26,841 nt of DNA, taken from positions 1-26,841 of the IMG/VR virus record IMGVR_UViG_3300014839_000478; one strand, written 5' to 3'. Within the stretch, counting starts at the first letter, position 1, and each line of letters begins with the position of its first letter. The DNA comes from a virus. Of the stretch, positions 1 through 7,839 are shown one piece after another. The translations under genes were made by a program, and so were the position numbers. Under the pieces are notes generated by a model. The model was given only the letters and a program-made list of their open reading frames with translations. It was not told the DNA's origin and did not search any database.

Positions 1-2
1 CC

Positions 3-1043
3 GAGAAGAAGCATTGGCAGTTTGTTACCGGGATGCAGCAGGACTTCGTCAAGTACCATCAGCGGTACGACGAACTCGTGAAGAACGGCGAGACGCCGCT
101 TAGAGCCGCCGAGATCGCCGGGGCAGAGGTCGCGGGACGGACGGCGCCTGCGGCTGCAAAACCGGAAGCGGCGGCGAAACCACCACTGGCGCCGAAACCT
201 CCTAAGCCACCGACAGTAGCCGAGCAGGCATACGCCGACAAGCATGGGCTCGACGCATCTAAACTGACCGCCGAGCAGAAGATCAAAGCGGTACACGAAG
301 CACGCGAGGCGGAGCGATTGAGCCCACAGAAGAATGGGGCCGGAGCCGACCCGGATGTCAAGTTCTCCGACGACGGACTACGCTCTCTTGCTCGCACGTC
401 GCTTATCACCAAGCACGACCCGAACTTTGGAACCAGGAACCCGAAGCTGAACGCACGCTATCTCGCTGTGAAGGGCGAGGAAACAGAGAAAATGGGCGGG
501 CCGCAAGGTGTCGCGGCGATGCAGGCCAAGTACGCGGGAGAGTCTCACAATTTCTCCAAGTTGATTTCGTTGCAGAGCCAAATGCGCGCGGCAAAGTCGG
601 GAACCGATTTGGAGATCGATCGTCTAAAGCGGTTGAGTCAGAATGTACCGCTCGGATCGGTAGCCAAGTACAATAGCTTGGAGCAATTCCTTTCCGCCAA
701 TCTGAGCGACAACCCGGATCTGGCCCGCTTCCGTGAGGCGTTGGTTGCCGCGCGTTACCGTTACAACAGCATGATCTCTTCGTTCCGTGGCAGTGGCGGA
801 TCGGCAACCAACCAGGTCAGAAGCGAGACCGCCGAAGAGATCATTAATCGTAGTATGGCTCGCGGTGCCTTGAACGCGGCGGCTGACGAAATGAAAGTAG
901 GACTCCAGAACGTAATGTCGGGACTGGATCAAGCCGTACAATCCGCCAGCGACGAACTCGCTGGCAAGGTGGGTAGCGGGGACGGCAAGAAGACGGACGA
1001 TACCGGCGGCGGTCCTAAGATTGTTATCAAGAGCGTGAAGTAA
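3..1043 (+). CDS. Probable virion-associated protein, 5' end outside the window
   Basis: The frame is open from the first bases of the window (an in-frame ATG lies at 33 but the codons before it are also open), so the gene probably begins upstream and only its C-terminal ~346 residues are seen. The visible part has an Ala/Pro/Lys-rich linker (about residues 45-75 after the ATG), then a polar helical region ending in a Gly/Asp-rich tail. No catalytic motif is visible. Composition and its place 6 bp before another large Ala/Gly-rich gene fit the internal virion or DNA-ejection proteins of tailed phages, but this is inference from style and context. The + strand direction opposite to the early operon fits a late-gene block. 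Confidence 0.75.
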   Translation, partial: EKKHWQFVTGMQQDFVKYHQRYDELVKNGETPLRAAEIAGAEVAGRTAPAAAKPEAAAKPPLAPKPPKPPTVAEQAYADKHGLDASKLTAEQKIKAVHEAREAERLSPQKNGAGADPDVKFSDDGLRSLARTSLITKHDPNFGTRNPKLNARYLAVKGEETEKMGGPQGVAAMQAKYAGESHNFSKLISLQSQMRAAKSGTDLEIDRLKRLSQNVPLGSVAKYNSLEQFLSANLSDNPDLARFREALVAARYRYNSMISSFRGSGGSATNQVRSETAEEIINRSMARGALNAAADEMKVGLQNVMSGLDQAVQSASDELAGKVGSGDGKKTDDTGGGPKIVIKSVK

Positions 1044-1049
1044 TCCGAT

Positions 1050-2432
1050 ATGCCCGAGCGGACCATCGAAGCAGAGATCGACGGTAAGAGCAGAACTATT
1101 GTCGCCGACATCCCAGACGGGTCTACGCCCGAGCAGGTTCAGAGCGCGGTAAGAGAGTATATTAAGGCAAACCCGATCCCAGAGGACAAGAAGCCCGAGC
1201 CTGGTTTCTGGTCTAAGCTCGGATCGCAAGCCAAGGATTTTGCCGGTACAATCACCTCCGATATCGCGTCTATACCTGGCGCAGTGAACCAAGCCTTCTA
1301 CCACCCCATAGATACAATTCGTGGGATTGGCGAGTCTCAAGGCGGTGAATACGAAGCTTCAAAGGAAGCCTTCAAGAAGGGTCAGATTGGCGAAGGCATC
1401 CGTCGTGGAATAGGTTACGCGATCCCGTTCGCCGGACCTCAGTTATCGCAAGCTGGAACGGAAGCCGAGAGCGGCCAGTACGGGAAGTCTCTCGCTCATA
1501 CATTGGAGTTGACCCCCGCTCCCGAAGCCGCGATGAAAGGTCTTGCGTCTTTGGGGCGGCGCGCTCTTGGACCGGCCTCTAAAGCTACCGCTCGATCTAT
1601 TTACGAAGCCGAGCTTAGACCCAGCGCCAAGATATCGCTCGCGCAGCGCAAAGAATTGGTCGAGCGCGGTCTCAAAGGTAAACTGCCTATCGAAGAGAAG
1701 TCGCTGACCCGATTGCAGCCCGAGATCGAAGCCAACAAGCAAGCGATAGATACTCTGACGAAAGATCCAGCGTCTCCCTACAGTGGCCGTTCCGTACCCG
1801 TGGCGGATGTTCTGATGCCCGTGGACAAATTCATTACCCGTGTAGCTCGTGTCGATCCGGCGCAAGCCAAACTGCTGATGAAGAAAAGGGCCACTTGGGC
1901 GAGTAGCTTGGGTGGCGGTACCGATACGACGGTTGCAGCGGCACAACAACTAAAAGAGGACTTCTATGCCGTGATAAACAGCGGCGCCTATGCAGATGCG
2001 GCCGAGCCGGGTACGCTGACGGCGGGAAGGAAACTTGCTGCTAGGGGGATGAAGAAAGCGATCGAGGACGCTATTCCAGAGGAGCCGATTCGAGCGATCA
2101 ATCACGCAATCGAGAACGATATCCGGCTCAAGGATGCGATTACGAGCGCGATCAAGAAACATCCCTCGTGGATCAACGACTGGGGTGTTTTCGTTCTGGG
2201 AGCCGGTGCCGGTGAAGCGGTGTCCGGCCATTTGCTAGGTGGCGGTGCAACCGCCATAGCGGCGCTTACTCGCATGGCGGCCCGAAATCCTCGGATTATG
2301 AGTAGGTTGGCAATAGCTTTGGATCGAAGTGGAATGCTCGCGCTTGGACCGGCAGTTAGAAGTACGGTGACGGCAGGCAGGTTGGCAGAAGTCGGAACTG
2401 GACAGCGAGAAACGGCGGAGCGGCCAGACTAA
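1050..2432 (+). CDS. Probable phage internal virion / ejection-type protein
   Basis: A 460-residue protein. Its N-terminus has a small domain of the type DGSTPEQVQSAVREYIKAN, seen at the start of many large phage virion proteins. It then has several Gly/Ala-rich amphipathic or weakly hydrophobic stretches (about residues 110-140 and 375-400) that could insert into membranes. The middle is helical and charged. It starts 6 bp after the previous stop with only a weak ribosome-binding site, so it is probably translated as a unit with that gene. No enzymatic motif was recognised. Role as a DNA-ejection component is inferred from composition and neighbours. Confidence 0.75.
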   Translation: MPERTIEAEIDGKSRTIVADIPDGSTPEQVQSAVREYIKANPIPEDKKPEPGFWSKLGSQAKDFAGTITSDIASIPGAVNQAFYHPIDTIRGIGESQGGEYEASKEAFKKGQIGEGIRRGIGYAIPFAGPQLSQAGTEAESGQYGKSLAHTLELTPAPEAAMKGLASLGRRALGPASKATARSIYEAELRPSAKISLAQRKELVERGLKGKLPIEEKSLTRLQPEIEANKQAIDTLTKDPASPYSGRSVPVADVLMPVDKFITRVARVDPAQAKLLMKKRATWASSLGGGTDTTVAAAQQLKEDFYAVINSGAYADAAEPGTLTAGRKLAARGMKKAIEDAIPEEPIRAINHAIENDIRLKDAITSAIKKHPSWINDWGVFVLGAGAGEAVSGHLLGGGATAIAALTRMAARNPRIMSRLAIALDRSGMLALGPAVRSTVTAGRLAEVGTGQRETAERPD

Positions 2433-2481
2433 GCTCAGAGTATGCCACGCAGGCTAAAATCGAAGTATAGGCTGAACCTTT

Positions 2482-2805
2482 ATGAATGGATTGAACGCAC
2501 CGCCAGCGCAGCCTGCTTCCCCGCCTCTTCCTCCTACTACGACCAGTCAGCAGGACCTTACAACCGCCGGTCAGCGCCGGATCAATCTGCTTTGGGAGTA
2601 CACCCAAGCAATTATCGCTATTATCGTAACCGTTTGTACGATGGCTGCCGGGGCCTACGCTACCTTCAACAAGAGCGAGACCCCGCCAGTACTCAACATC
2701 TCGTTTGGAATGGTAATTGGTTTTTACTTTTCGCGCACCAATCACGCGGCAATTGGCGGCGCGGGTCCAAAGCCAAACGAGACGCAGCAGTACGAAGGAC
2801 GATAG
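2482..2805 (+). CDS. Small two-helix membrane protein, holin-like
   Basis: A 107-residue protein with a Pro/Thr-rich N-terminus, a first transmembrane helix (TQAIIAIIVTVCTMAAG, about residues 41-57), and a second hydrophobic segment (VLNISFGMVIGFYF, about 70-83), then a short polar tail. Size, two helices and position at the end of the late block resemble phage holins, which open the inner membrane for lysis. No endolysin gene is visible next to it, so the lysis role is only likely. Another open frame, 2442-3005, overlaps it but has no protein-like character. This gene is convergent with the early operon; no clear terminator hairpin was found in the 20 bp between them. Confidence 0.65.
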   Translation: MNGLNAPPAQPASPPLPPTTTSQQDLTTAGQRRINLLWEYTQAIIAIIVTVCTMAAGAYATFNKSETPPVLNISFGMVIGFYFSRTNHAAIGGAGPKPNETQQYEGR

Positions 2806-2825
2806 CGCTTGGTCCGACTGGCTCG

Positions 2826-3221
2826 TTAGTCCAGGTCGAACGGATTGATCTTGGCGTTGAGGAACGGCTTCGAGTCTACGTACGATTCCGCGATCTGCTC
2901 GGCGGTCACCCCGAGAGCGAGCAGCCGTTCCTTCGAGAGAGTCTTGCGGGTGGTGTACCCGTAATACTCGAAGCAGTTCAGTCCGTGCCGGATACCGGGC
3001 AGTGAGTAGGCTTCGCAGATCGCAGCCAGACTCTCTTTTAACTCCGCCGCTTCTTCTTCGAGTTCGGATATCTTAACTTTCAGGTTCGTCGCAGTCTGAA
3101 GCATGGCGACGGCTTCCTCGAAAGTATCCTGGTCAGATATCTTGCTTGCGAGCGGGATCTTCGAGTTCGATGCGCTGCGCAGCCGCGGCGCCTTCGTGGA
3201 TTCAGTATTCGCAGTTGTCAT
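2826..3221 (-). CDS. Hypothetical coiled-coil phage protein
   Basis: A 131-residue protein that ends the early operon. Residues 35-70 (KVKISELEEEAAELKESL) predict a coiled coil. The C-terminal part is more conserved in appearance (FEYYGYTTRKTLSKERLLALGV, then SKPF). No enzymatic motif is visible. The start is the ATG at 3221, preceded by GGAAGG at normal spacing and 2 bp after the stop of the upstream gene, so the two are probably translated together. The function is unknown. Because it pairs with the larger coiled-coil protein upstream, a partnership is possible but unproven. Confidence 0.8.
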   Translation of the reverse strand: MTTANTESTKAPRLRSASNSKIPLASKISDQDTFEEAVAMLQTATNLKVKISELEEEAAELKESLAAICEAYSLPGIRHGLNCFEYYGYTTRKTLSKERLLALGVTAEQIAESYVDSKPFLNAKINPFDLD

Positions 3222-3223
3222 GA

Positions 3224-4030
3224 TTACCTTCCCGAGATCCTAGTCTCTTCGTAGATTTCGACTCCCGGCCACGCCTTCACAGTGTCCGGTTCCTGCTTGA
3301 AGATCATGTCGATCGCTTCGGTATTTGGCTGGACGGCAATAGAAGGAACCGTACCCGCCGCTACAGCCGTGATGAACTTCTGCTGGTTACCGATACGCCA
3401 GTGCCGTACGACAGTGACACGGCTACCAGCAGCCTTGACAGCTTTGGGAGCCGGAGCTGTCGCAGCAGCACGCAGCGTCTCTTGTCTCTGCCGCTCCAAC
3501 TCTTCCTGTTGCTCTCGGAGCGCACGCTCTCGTTCCGCTGCTTCGGCACGTTGCTGTTTGGTTAGCGCTTCGGATACTTTGCGTTCGGCTTCCTGTCGCT
3601 CGCGCTCAATCCGTTCCTGCTCACGGCGCACGCGATCTTCTTCCTCTCGCTTCAGCCGCTCCGCTTCTTCTCGTTTGTGGCGCTCCGCTTCCTGCCACGC
3701 GGCCATCTTCTGTTTGACTTGCTTCTCCGCCTTTTCGAGTGGTGAGTCAAGATCGGCGAGTAACTGTCTGCGTGCTTCATAGAGTTTGTCGAGCCCGGCA
3801 CGGATCGGTTTTATGATCGTGTCGAGACGCGACTCGATCAGCGATGCCACGGATCTTCTAGCCGACCGGATCTTGAATAGGATCAGGTCGGCGTTTTGGT
3901 ACCCGGATTGGTCAGTGATGACTACAGCGTTCGCGGCTCCGGTAGCGGTTTGGACTTCGGTTTGCCCGGCCTGACGTATCTCGACCAAGGCGGTAGATGT
4001 AGTGTCTTCGGTAATAACGGTCGGTTGCAT
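3224..4030 (-). CDS. Coiled-coil protein of the DUF1351-like phage type
   Basis: A 268-residue protein. The N-terminal third has the pattern VVITDQSGYQNADLILFKI, then helices around IKPIRAGLDKLYEARRQL. This resembles phage proteins (DUF1351-like) often found near recombination genes. Residues ~110-190 are a long Glu/Arg/Gln-rich coiled coil. The C-terminus (RHWRIGNQQKFITAVAAG ... VKAWPGVEIYEE) is a compact domain also typical of this group. The start ATG at 4030 follows AAGGAG by 7 nt, and the polymerase gene ends 4 bp upstream. The family function is not established; a role in assisting DNA replication or recombination is inferred from position. Confidence 0.75.
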   Translation of the reverse strand: MQPTVITEDTTSTALVEIRQAGQTEVQTATGAANAVVITDQSGYQNADLILFKIRSARRSVASLIESRLDTIIKPIRAGLDKLYEARRQLLADLDSPLEKAEKQVKQKMAAWQEAERHKREEAERLKREEEDRVRREQERIERERQEAERKVSEALTKQQRAEAAERERALREQQEELERQRQETLRAAATAPAPKAVKAAGSRVTVVRHWRIGNQQKFITAVAAGTVPSIAVQPNTEAIDMIFKQEPDTVKAWPGVEIYEETRISGR

Positions 4031-4034
4031 CTGC

Positions 4035-5492
4035 TTACTCCTTTACGTGCCAGCGGTCCAGTATCTCGCAATCGGATTTGATCGGCGTGCGCCACAGCCG
4101 CTCGCCGGTCTCTCTATCGTCCATCACATGATCGAAGACGTGCTGTACGATCTCACCGACCTCTGCGGCATAGTCTTCTTCTACCTCCGCGATGATTTGG
4201 TCATGTATCGAGAGCAGAGCTTCAATCCGAACACTAAGCGAGCGCAAGTGGTCGAACTCGTCTTCGCACTCGGCCATCGCGAGCTTCGTCTGTTCGGCGT
4301 TAGAGGCGGTCACGGCGAAGTTCTGGGCCTCGCGCAGACCCTCGCTGACTTTCCAGAACAGGGAGGATCGTACCTGTGGGATGTAACGTACACGTCCCCA
4401 TGGGTCCCAGACGAACCCGTACCTGCGCGCCCGGTAGTACTGCGTCTCGAAGTACGGCTGCACTTCCGGGTAGGCGGCGTGCCAGGAGGCGATGAACTGC
4501 TTGCACCAGTCCTCGGTAAGCCAGTCGGGCGGCGGCATCGAGGCGGCCCAGTAATCAGTGACCAGTTGCGCATACAGTCCCTTCTCGGTAGTCCCGTTCT
4601 GGATTCCGAAATTTACGCGCTTGCTCGGGAGCCGATGCTTGTACTTATCCACTTGAGCAGGGTCCGCGATCCCGAATGCCTTCATGGCGGTCGATTGGTG
4701 GATATCACCATCAGCGAGGTAGACCGAGATCATGGAGCGGGCGGCGGCCAGGTGGGCCAGGTCGCGTATCTCCATCTGCGAGAAGTCCACGCTCACGATC
4801 TTGTATCCAGGAGATCCAATAAAGGCAGCGCGAATACGAGAGCCAATGTCGCTCCGAATCGGTATGGTCTGAAGTGGCGGCTTCTTACACTGGATGCGTC
4901 CGGTGATCGCCCGTGTCGTCAGCCATGTTGTGTGCAAGCGGCGTGTAGGTTCTACATGAGCCAATTCGCAGATCGGGCAGCAGGGTCCGCGAGGATGCAG
5001 GATAGCCGTTTGTGGCAGCGTGTCACAGTAGGTCGTCTTGAGTTTCTGACGTTCCCGATATTGCTGTATGAGCGGTATAACCGGGTGCTGGTCATGCACC
5101 ATTTCTAAGTTCTTGCGGCTGGTCGAGACCTTGCCGGTGGATGTCGTCTTCAGTTTCTTGCCCTGCCCGACTTTCAAGAGGTCGAATAGCAAGACCCGGA
5201 TCTGCTCTGCCGATGCTGCGTTTATAGTCACCGACCCTTCCGCTTCCTCGATCTCGGCGGCGGCCGTCGCGAATCGGTCAAGCGCATCGGGAGGGATGTA
5301 GGAGGCGATGTCCTTCTGGAGCCCGGCCATCTCGCGTCCGAACTCGGAAGAGAGTTCCTGGAGGTAGGGAACATCCACTGCTACTCCCACTCTGCTCATT
5401 CGATTGGTCTGTGGGAGTATCGATAGGTCTAGACGGCGTATGTTCTCAAGATCCGGCTGGCCTGGAAGCGTGATTCCGTTATAGAGCGGCAT
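4035..5492 (-). CDS. polA: Family A DNA polymerase, polymerase domain only
   Basis: A 485-residue protein holding the thumb, palm and fingers of a family A polymerase but no exonuclease domain. Motif A is VSVDFSQMEIRDLAHLA (metal-binding D236). The O helix is RLPSKRVNFGIQNG (R287, K291, F295). Motif C is SIHDQIIAEV (H430, D431). TGRIQCKKPPLQTIP matches the conserved TGRLSS-PNLQNIP segment. Unusual points: N299 stands where E. coli Pol I has Y766, HDQ replaces HDE, and a Cys-rich insertion (CCPIC, about 171-175) precedes the palm. Proofreading is most likely supplied in trans by the UDG-exonuclease gene at 5751-7154. The start is 1 bp after the preceding stop. It contains one copy of the 13-bp palindrome. 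Confidence 0.95.
   Translation of the reverse strand: MPLYNGITLPGQPDLENIRRLDLSILPQTNRMSRVGVAVDVPYLQELSSEFGREMAGLQKDIASYIPPDALDRFATAAAEIEEAEGSVTINAASAEQIRVLLFDLLKVGQGKKLKTTSTGKVSTSRKNLEMVHDQHPVIPLIQQYRERQKLKTTYCDTLPQTAILHPRGPCCPICELAHVEPTRRLHTTWLTTRAITGRIQCKKPPLQTIPIRSDIGSRIRAAFIGSPGYKIVSVDFSQMEIRDLAHLAAARSMISVYLADGDIHQSTAMKAFGIADPAQVDKYKHRLPSKRVNFGIQNGTTEKGLYAQLVTDYWAASMPPPDWLTEDWCKQFIASWHAAYPEVQPYFETQYYRARRYGFVWDPWGRVRYIPQVRSSLFWKVSEGLREAQNFAVTASNAEQTKLAMAECEDEFDHLRSLSVRIEALLSIHDQIIAEVEEDYAAEVGEIVQHVFDHVMDDRETGERLWRTPIKSDCEILDRWHVKE
4944..4956. promoter_or_regulatory. 13-bp palindrome TGTAG-N3-CTACA, copy 1 (exact)
   Basis: TGTAGGTTCTACA lies inside the polymerase gene. It is one of four exact copies of this palindrome in the window. 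Binding by a repressor or by ParB is inferred; see the findings. Confidence 0.55.
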
Positions 5493-5493
5493 C

Positions 5494-5754
5494 TTACTCT
5501 TCAGTAATACTGTTTACAATTTTGCTGGAGCAATCGTTACAGCCTTCCGTATACAACCACGCAGCCTCACAGTCAGGTCTATGCACATTGTTGGTTATGC
5601 GACATAGTTCTGCACAATCCCTACGCGCTTCTTGATCTATCTCCACCAACAAGGAATCAAGAGCAGCGATATCCACTACATCGCAGTGGTAAGTTGTATT
5701 TCTAAGTAACTCTTCTGCTCTTTCATGAATCGCTTGCGACCGTTCTTTTGTCAT
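5494..5754 (-). CDS. Small Cys-containing hypothetical protein
   Basis: An 86-residue protein starting at the ATG at 5754, which overlaps the stop of the UDG-exonuclease gene as ATGA. It is helical and acidic with six Cys, four of them in the C-terminal third (DCEAAWLYTEGCNDCSS), perhaps metal-binding. No family was recognised. Its DNA is visibly more AT-rich than the polymerase genes on either side. It separates the two halves of what is a single polymerase protein in many phages, so it may be a later insertion. A longer frame to 5832 exists, but the ATGA junction decides the start. Confidence 0.7.
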   Translation of the reverse strand: MTKERSQAIHERAEELLRNTTYHCDVVDIAALDSLLVEIDQEARRDCAELCRITNNVHRPDCEAAWLYTEGCNDCSSKIVNSITEE

Positions 5755-7154
5755 AAGTCTCTGTCCCCCGTATATATCTTGAACGCACCATCTCGACGCC
5801 TCGCCAGTTCTACAGCCACTCTGCCACACCAATCTGCGTCCCCGACCGCGTACCTCACAGCTTCAGCCATCGAGCAGTTCCCGATTCCGAGAATGGGGTA
5901 GCGACCGGCTCGCGCTTCGACGTGCGTGACCATCCATTCGTTCAAGGGATCATGCCAGAAGGCATCCAGCCGCTCCCAAGGATCATACTCCGAGTTCACG
6001 TCCGTGAGCCGCAGGCAGCGCGTCAGCAGCGATTCGAGCGGTCCCTTCGAGACCTTCTCGCGCACCTTGGTTTTGAGTTGGATTCGCTCAGTAAACGATA
6101 GGTCGGCCTGCGCGATCTGGATTGCCTCCAGCATCCAGTTCTGGAGCGCGAGAACCGAGGCGGGACGGACTGTCTCTTCGTAAGAGGTCATGGTGTGGCG
6201 GAAGAGACGGTAGGCGAGCGCCTTGAGCCCTTGCGGTAAGTTTCCTAAGTGAAACGCTTCCTGCATGGTGTCGCGGTACCTAAGCACCCGTACCAGCATC
6301 CTTCTCATCTCTTCAAGGTCGTGCGCGGCATGGTGCATCGCAATATCCCAGCACCATAAACCAGAGTTGAGCCAGAAGTCTAAGGCGTCCAGTCCTTCCC
6401 GGTCATCAGCGCGAATTAGGATTCCGGTTTGGGGCTTGAAACTGACCTGCACCGACCAAGGCTTGCCGCCGTGACTTTCAGTGTCGAGTGCCGGTTGTGA
6501 GGAGTCGTTAGCGATGTTACAGTACTCGTTGACGGCATGGGCGCCACGGACGTAACGATAATCGACAGGCTCGGGCTTTGGGTCTTCTGTGAACACATCG
6601 AACCCGCGATGGTTCATGTCGATCTTGCCGTGCAGCCGGGTCCAATCGTCGATACACACTGTCATCCATTTCGATTCGTGCAGGCCGATGCTCGGGTGGT
6701 ACATCGGTACCAGCCAGCCTTCCCAGCCGAACAGCGTCCCGACCTTGCTGGTTGGCTGCGGAATACCGTGGTGCAAATCTAGCCGTATCCCTGGGACCAG
6801 AGAGCAGGCCGTAGACCCCAGCAGCAGGATCACTTCGGGCTTGGTGCGCCGGATCTCTTCAGGCAGATGGTGTGGCGCACAGTGAGCCACTTCCTTGTCG
6901 GTCGGCGTCTTGTTATTGTCGGCGCCGCAGAGAACACAGTTAGTCACGCGAACTTCTGATCTGTCCAGACCGGCTAACGGTAAATATAATTCGTCAAATT
7001 CTTGCCCTGTTTTACCACAAAAAGGTCTCCCAATTTGATTTTCTACTTGCCCTGGACGTTCACCTATACACAAGACCTTAGCGGGTTGCGGACCATCCCC
7101 GCTAATAGCACGATGCGTACACTTGCACTCTGGACACGGATCTCTCCAACTCAT
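5751..7154 (-). CDS. Uracil-DNA glycosylase (family 4/5 type) fused to a DnaQ-like 3'-5' exonuclease
   Basis: A 467-residue fusion. Residues 1-175 are a family 4-like uracil-DNA glycosylase: four likely iron-sulfur Cys (C7, C10, C76, C92), GERPGQVENQIGRPF (31-45) for the active-site loop, and MYHPS (151-155). Residues ~215-467 match the 3'-5' exonuclease of family A polymerases: Exo I LDTES (D224, E226), Exo II HHAAHDLEEM (D279), and Exo III YAVGD (Y435, D439). The first domain would remove uracil from DNA and the second proofread for the polymerase at 4035-5492. UDG-polymerase fusions are known in phages; here the chain is broken between exonuclease and polymerase. The ATG at 7154 overlaps the HNH stop as ATGA, which favours it over the in-frame ATG at 7196. 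Confidence 0.9.
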   Translation of the reverse strand: MSWRDPCPECKCTHRAISGDGPQPAKVLCIGERPGQVENQIGRPFCGKTGQEFDELYLPLAGLDRSEVRVTNCVLCGADNNKTPTDKEVAHCAPHHLPEEIRRTKPEVILLLGSTACSLVPGIRLDLHHGIPQPTSKVGTLFGWEGWLVPMYHPSIGLHESKWMTVCIDDWTRLHGKIDMNHRGFDVFTEDPKPEPVDYRYVRGAHAVNEYCNIANDSSQPALDTESHGGKPWSVQVSFKPQTGILIRADDREGLDALDFWLNSGLWCWDIAMHHAAHDLEEMRRMLVRVLRYRDTMQEAFHLGNLPQGLKALAYRLFRHTMTSYEETVRPASVLALQNWMLEAIQIAQADLSFTERIQLKTKVREKVSKGPLESLLTRCLRLTDVNSEYDPWERLDAFWHDPLNEWMVTHVEARAGRYPILGIGNCSMAEAVRYAVGDADWCGRVAVELARRRDGAFKIYTGDRDL

Positions 7155-7648
7155 CCAGATCGCCTCCACAAACCACGCTGGATAAACCCTACCCATGTTA
7201 CACTTACGTGATGTTTTTGGGATAATTCAGCGCGTGTTAACTGCGCACTGCAAATGTCTTCTACCTGCGCGGTAGTCAATCTCGCATTACCATTACGTAG
7301 AGCTTTCGGACGGGAATCTGGGTGGTTCTGCATCCCATGTCTGCCTTTACGCACCGAATCGCTCATATTGTCTTGTCGTGTTCCGTAAAAGTGATGGAAC
7401 GGATTGCAACACGGTGGGTTGTCGCAGTGATGACAAGTGTGCAGTTCGATAGGTTCGGGTAGACCTTTAACCAAGTACGATGCGATAGGATGAGCAAGTA
7501 CACTAATATCCTGAATCGAAAATGTTCCGTACCTTCTGTCTGTTATTGCTCCCAACCACAACCAACAGTCGTCTGTTCCTTGAACATCGACCTTAGACCA
7601 AAAGCGTTTGATATCCGCTTCGGTCAAGCTCAATACGATTGGGTTCAT
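7151..7648 (-). CDS. Free-standing HNH homing-type endonuclease
   Basis: A 165-residue protein. The core is an HNH_3-type ββα-metal site: HTCHHCDNPPCCNPFHHFYGTRQDN (about 70-94), with C72/C75/C80 likely structural and H85/H86/N94 near the active site. The C-terminus (about 115-160: LTTAQVEDICSAQLTRAELSQKHHVS) looks like a helix-turn-helix DNA-reading module. Such genes are common selfish endonucleases in phages. Its start (ATG 7648) and its stop (7151) both form ATGA overlaps with neighbours, so it sits in the operon without breaking it. The DNA is more AT-rich than around it, a sign of recent arrival. Target site unknown. Confidence 0.9.
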   Translation of the reverse strand: MNPIVLSLTEADIKRFWSKVDVQGTDDCWLWLGAITDRRYGTFSIQDISVLAHPIASYLVKGLPEPIELHTCHHCDNPPCCNPFHHFYGTRQDNMSDSVRKGRHGMQNHPDSRPKALRNGNARLTTAQVEDICSAQLTRAELSQKHHVSVTWVGFIQRGLWRRSG

Positions 7649-7839
7649 TGTTTCGCCTTCTCTACCTGAACGACTCCCAGTAATCGTTCCTCGTTGATGA
7701 AGACCTTGACCTTCGCGCCGCCATTGGCTTTCGACTCCGTCTCGGCCCACGCGAATATCTGCGCCTCGCTTTGCGCGAACCCCTGGATAGGATGACCGTC
7801 CCGCTCCACATCCACCACGACCGCACGGTACCTCATCAT
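7645..7839 (-). CDS. Small hypothetical protein
   Basis: A 64-residue protein beginning at tandem ATG codons (7839 and 7836). The first overlaps the stop of the ERCC4 nuclease gene as ATGA, and its own stop overlaps the HNH start in the same way. The sequence alternates β-strand-like stretches (RYRAVVVDVERDG; AKVKVFINEERLLGVVQVE) around a helix, suggesting a small compact domain. No known family was recognised. Coupled translation with the nuclease suggests an accessory role, but nothing more can be said. Confidence 0.75.
   Translation of the reverse strand: MMRYRAVVVDVERDGHPIQGFAQSEAQIFAWAETESKANGGAKVKVFINEERLLGVVQVEKAKQ

Noticed and set aside
2442-3005. A 187-codon + strand frame overlapping the holin-like gene
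   Set aside because: It would cover the holin-like gene and run into the opposite coding strand; no domain.
4002-5108. A 368-codon + strand open frame
   Set aside because: It lies antisense to the polymerase gene, which has clear catalytic motifs; the + frame has no recognisable domain.
7265-7279. Small palindrome CTACC...GGTAG inside the HNH gene
   Set aside because: Does not match the repeated 13-bp motif and is short enough to be chance.
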